From the NCBI RefSeq assembly GCF_022179225.1, contig NZ_BPQL01000043.1, forward strand, positions 22,815 to 86,814: DNA of 64,000 nucleotides. Reading direction: 5' to 3'. Below the pieces are notes generated by a model. It did not search any database and was not told the origin of the DNA. It saw only the letters and a list, made by a program, of their open reading frames with translations. Positions within the stretch are counted from its first letter, which is position 1, and each line of letters opens with the position of its first letter. This DNA comes from Methylobacterium goesingense. GTDB lineage: Bacteria > Pseudomonadota > Alphaproteobacteria > Rhizobiales > Beijerinckiaceae. Below are positions 61,502 through 64,000 of this stretch, in pieces. A program made the position numbers and the translations under genes.

Positions 61502-63928
61502 TCAGCGACCGCCCATCACCAGGCGCAGCTTGCTCGCCAGATCCTCGCGCCGGTAGGGCTTGCTCAGGAGCGGCAGGTCCACCGGCACGCCCTGCTCGCC
61601 GAGGGCCGAACCGGTATAGCCGGAGGCGAGCAGCACCCGCAGGCCGGGGCGAAGCTGGCGCGCCTGGAGGGCGAGTTCGATGCCGTTGAGGCCGCCCGGC
61701 ATCACCACGTCCGAGAACAGGATGTCGATGCGCTCCGGGCCGCGCAGGCGTTCCAGGGCCTCGGAGGCACGGGTGGCCGTGAGGGTGCGGTAGCCGAGCT
61801 CCGACAGGCTCTCCACCGCCATTTCCAGCACGGCGGCCTCGTCCTCCACCACGAGGACGACCTCGCCCTCGGCGGCCCGGCGCAGGGGCAGGAGGGCGTC
61901 GGCGCGCGGCGCGGCTGCGACCGGTTCGGCCGAGCGCGGCAGGTCGATGGTGATGGTGGTGCCGAGGCCGGGCGTGCTCGCCACCCGGACCTGCCCACCG
62001 CCCTGGCGCGCGAAGCCGTAGACCTGGCTCAGGCCGAGCCCCGTGCCCTTGCCGACGTCCTTGGTGGTGAAGAAGGGCTCGAACGCCCGCGCGGCGGTGG
62101 CGGCATCCATGCCCGACCCGGTATCGTGCACCGAGACGCGGACGTAATCCCCCGTGTTGAGGTCGGGCCACGCGGCGGCGCGCTCCGGCGTCACGGCGAA
62201 ATTCTCGGTGCGGATCGTCAGGGTGCCGCCGCCCGGCATGGCGTCGCGCGCGTTCACCGCGAGGTTGAGGATGGCGCTCTCGAACTGGCCGGGATCGAGC
62301 CGGACCGGGTCGAGCGCGGTGTCGAGGTCGAGCACGAGGGTGACGGCCTCGCCGAGCGCCCGCTGCAGCAGGCCCTGGAAGTCCTTCAGGAGGTGGTTCG
62401 GGTTCACCGTCTCCGGCCGCAGCACCTGACGGCGCGAGAACGAGAGCAGCTTCTCGGTGACCTCGGCCCCGCGCCGGGCGGCGAGCATCGCCGAGGTGGC
62501 GAGGCGCTCGACCCGCTGCGGGTTGTCCGGGCGGCGCACGATCATGTCGAGGTTGCCGACGATTACCGTCAGCAGATTGTTGAAGTCGTGCGCCACGCCG
62601 CCGGTGAGCTGGCCGATCGCCTCCATCTTCTGCGACTGGCTCAGGCGCTGTTCGGCCTCGCGCCGCTCCGTCGTATCGATCACCACGCCGATCATCCGGA
62701 TCGGGGTGCCGGCCTCGTCCCGGTAGGCGCGGCCGCGCACGTTGATCCAGCGCTCGGCCCCGTCGCCCGCCCGCGTGATCCGGCATTCGACCTCGAGATG
62801 CCCCTCGCGCTGCGCCCGCGCGACGGCGGCGGCGACGGCGGGGCGATCCACGTCGGCCACGTGACGCAGGAAGTCCGACAGCCCCCAGGACGGCAGCAGG
62901 TTGTCGTAGCCGAAGATCCGGTCGTGCCGCAGGGTCCGCTCGGCCCGGCCCGTGGCGAGGTCGAGGCGCCAGTCGCCCATGTCGGCGGCCTCCAGGGCGA
63001 CCAGGAGGTTGTCGCGGGCGATCGCGAGCTCGGCCCGCTCCCGCTCGCGGCCCTCGGCGGCCTGCTCGGCCGCGCCGTAGAGCCCGTCGACTTCCCGGAG
63101 GTAGACCCCGAGGAGGATCATGCCGGCGGCGAGCGCCTCCAGGCGCCCGGCGAACCACCCCACGGTGCCGCGCGCCGCGCCCGGAAGGTTGACGAGGTTG
63201 TCGAACACCAGCAGCAGCAGCGAGACGGCCAGCCAGAGGTGGAGGACGCTGCGCAGGCGGGTGGTCCAGCACAGGATCGCCAGGGACAGGACGGTGAGGA
63301 AGACGACGCCGGGCCCGATGCCCGACGTGGTCAGGAGCCAGTAATCGTCGCCCTCGACGGTGCGCGGCAGGTAGTCCACGAAATCGATGACGATCCACGA
63401 CAGGACGCCGACCGCCGCCAGGATCGCCAGGGCCGCGAGGGTGCCGACCCGGCTCTCGGAACCGGCGGGCACGAGGCGCCGGCGCCGGTCGCCTTCCATG
63501 ATCGCGTAGGGCAGCGCGAAGAGCGGGGGCCCCAGGTGCCACAGGGTCCACAGCCAGGTGGTCGTCGCCGGCCCGGACCCGAGGATGCGCCCCGGCGCGA
63601 AGATGCCGGGAAAGCTGAGAAGCTGCACCGCGACGATGAGCGTTGTGTAGAGACTGCCGGCGGCGAGGACGAGGAGCGAGACCGATCGGGTGCGCCGGTA
63701 CTGGGTGAACAGCAGGGCGGTCGTGACGGCGTAGACGGTGATCAGCGCAGTCTGATAGCTCGCCACGAAGCCCGGCATCGGCCCGATGGGTCTTCCGGCG
63801 ATCGGGACGAGCACGAGGGTGAGGAGCCCGAATGCGACCGCCACGACGGTCGCGAACCGCCTGTTGCGAGGGCTCGGGGCAGCGGTCGCGAGGGTGGAAA
63901 GGTCGAGGCGTCCAGACGCTTCCAGCAC
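61502..63928 (-). CDS. Membrane-bound hybrid histidine kinase with MASE4-like sensor
   Basis: This 808-residue protein has about seven to eight hydrophobic segments in residues 25-275, resembling the MASE4 type of integral sensor (ALLFTQYRRTRSVSLLVLAA, LLSFPGIFAPGRILGSGPAT). A coiled coil and a PAS domain (about 305-420) lead to the phosphoacceptor His in TGGVAHDFNNLLTVIVGNLD near 450. The ATPase domain (NLAVNARDAM, DTGSGMDAATA, GTGLGLSQVYGFA) and a C-terminal receiver at about 690-805 (VVLVVEDEAAVLEM, Asp in LFSDVVMPGG, Lys in LLSKPYRRED) follow. The signal is unknown. The gene upstream lies beyond the window; an inverted repeat separates them. Confidence 0.9.
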   Translation of the reverse strand: MLEASGRLDLSTLATAAPSPRNRRFATVVAVAFGLLTLVLVPIAGRPIGPMPGFVASYQTALITVYAVTTALLFTQYRRTRSVSLLVLAAGSLYTTLIVAVQLLSFPGIFAPGRILGSGPATTTWLWTLWHLGPPLFALPYAIMEGDRRRRLVPAGSESRVGTLAALAILAAVGVLSWIVIDFVDYLPRTVEGDDYWLLTTSGIGPGVVFLTVLSLAILCWTTRLRSVLHLWLAVSLLLLVFDNLVNLPGAARGTVGWFAGRLEALAAGMILLGVYLREVDGLYGAAEQAAEGRERERAELAIARDNLLVALEAADMGDWRLDLATGRAERTLRHDRIFGYDNLLPSWGLSDFLRHVADVDRPAVAAAVARAQREGHLEVECRITRAGDGAERWINVRGRAYRDEAGTPIRMIGVVIDTTERREAEQRLSQSQKMEAIGQLTGGVAHDFNNLLTVIVGNLDMIVRRPDNPQRVERLATSAMLAARRGAEVTEKLLSFSRRQVLRPETVNPNHLLKDFQGLLQRALGEAVTLVLDLDTALDPVRLDPGQFESAILNLAVNARDAMPGGGTLTIRTENFAVTPERAAAWPDLNTGDYVRVSVHDTGSGMDAATAARAFEPFFTTKDVGKGTGLGLSQVYGFARQGGGQVRVASTPGLGTTITIDLPRSAEPVAAAPRADALLPLRRAAEGEVVLVVEDEAAVLEMAVESLSELGYRTLTATRASEALERLRGPERIDILFSDVVMPGGLNGIELALQARQLRPGLRVLLASGYTGSALGEQGVPVDLPLLSKPYRREDLASKLRLVMGGR

Positions 63929-63946
63929 GAGGGGGGCTCCGGGCCG

Positions 63947-64000
63947 CGCTCACGGGCAAATCGCCTCGGTCCTGACGGCCGGGCGATTTGCCCGTGAGCG
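63947..64000. repeat. Perfect inverted repeat at the window end
   Basis: CGCTCACGGGCAAATCGCC at 63947-63965 and its exact reverse complement at 63982-64000 enclose a 16-base loop. The arms may extend past the window edge. It lies 18 bases upstream of the hybrid kinase start and could be a terminator of the next gene, a regulatory stem or one end of a small repeat element. Confidence 0.7.

Overview
This is a GC-rich chromosomal window whose gene families and gene order point to an alphaproteobacterium of the order Hyphomicrobiales, most likely a member of the Methylobacteriaceae. That placement is an inference. It rests on dnaG-rpoD with a degenerate primase zinc site, a CarB with an insertion in its first half, the thiOSGE order behind a TPP riboswitch, DUF952 next to pyrD, and a YdeP-type molybdopterin oxidoreductase followed by a tiny partner that recalls the fdh4AB pair of methylotrophs. 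Almost everything is core chromosome. No insertion sequence, prophage or CRISPR array is visible.

Layout: 1-3023 holds the start of edd (cut by the window edge) and a SulP anion transporter, both on the minus strand. 3408-6355 holds a membrane GGDEF protein, an AraC-type regulator and a small HTH protein, followed by tRNA-Leu(UAA). 6530-9763 holds a flavin monooxygenase with a zinc-finger partner on the minus strand, then map and radC on the plus strand. 9865-14027 is a compact Anbu operon: a permuted ATP-grasp enzyme, an alpha-E protein, a transglutaminase-like protein and the proteasome-like Anbu peptidase. 14028-18240 is a minus-strand block with a nitronate monooxygenase-like gene, thiE, thiG, thiS, thiO and the TPP riboswitch. 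18289-25002 carries a class III cyclase, an unknown nuclease-like gene, rpoD, dnaG and a GatB/YqeY protein. 25213-33945 carries carA, a small membrane protein, carB, greA, a secreted protein, an ELM1-like gene and trxB. 34247-40268 has a LysR regulator, then msrP, fadD, a membrane protein and pepA on the minus strand. 40559-47461 is lptF-lptG-lptD-pdxA-rsmA with several stop/start overlaps. 47641-50629 holds a Tim44-domain protein, a PAS histidine kinase and a CI/LexA-like S24 regulator. 50836-55545 has a DUF952 gene, pyrD and the fdh4-like pair. 55558-64000 has a secreted metzincin-like protein, an OYE reductase, two hybrid kinases, a stand-alone receiver and an acyl-CoA dehydrogenase.

The most notable system is the Anbu operon. 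Its catalytic threonine sits directly after the start methionine and it lies downstream of map. It looks like a peptide ligation, cleavage and degradation module whose substrate is not known. Other signals deserve attention. Short tandem repeats of 15 to 18 bases occur at four places, two of them translated in frame into protein tails, and two of the noncoding arrays share the core TCCTGCGGAT. A twin TAGAACTA operator lies in front of the S24 repressor gene. The gene after rpoD encodes an unrecognised PD-(D/E)XK-like protein. The primase has lost three of four zinc ligands. A secreted protein carries a full HExxHxxGxxH site. No surA lies between lptD and pdxA, and no msrQ lies beside msrP.
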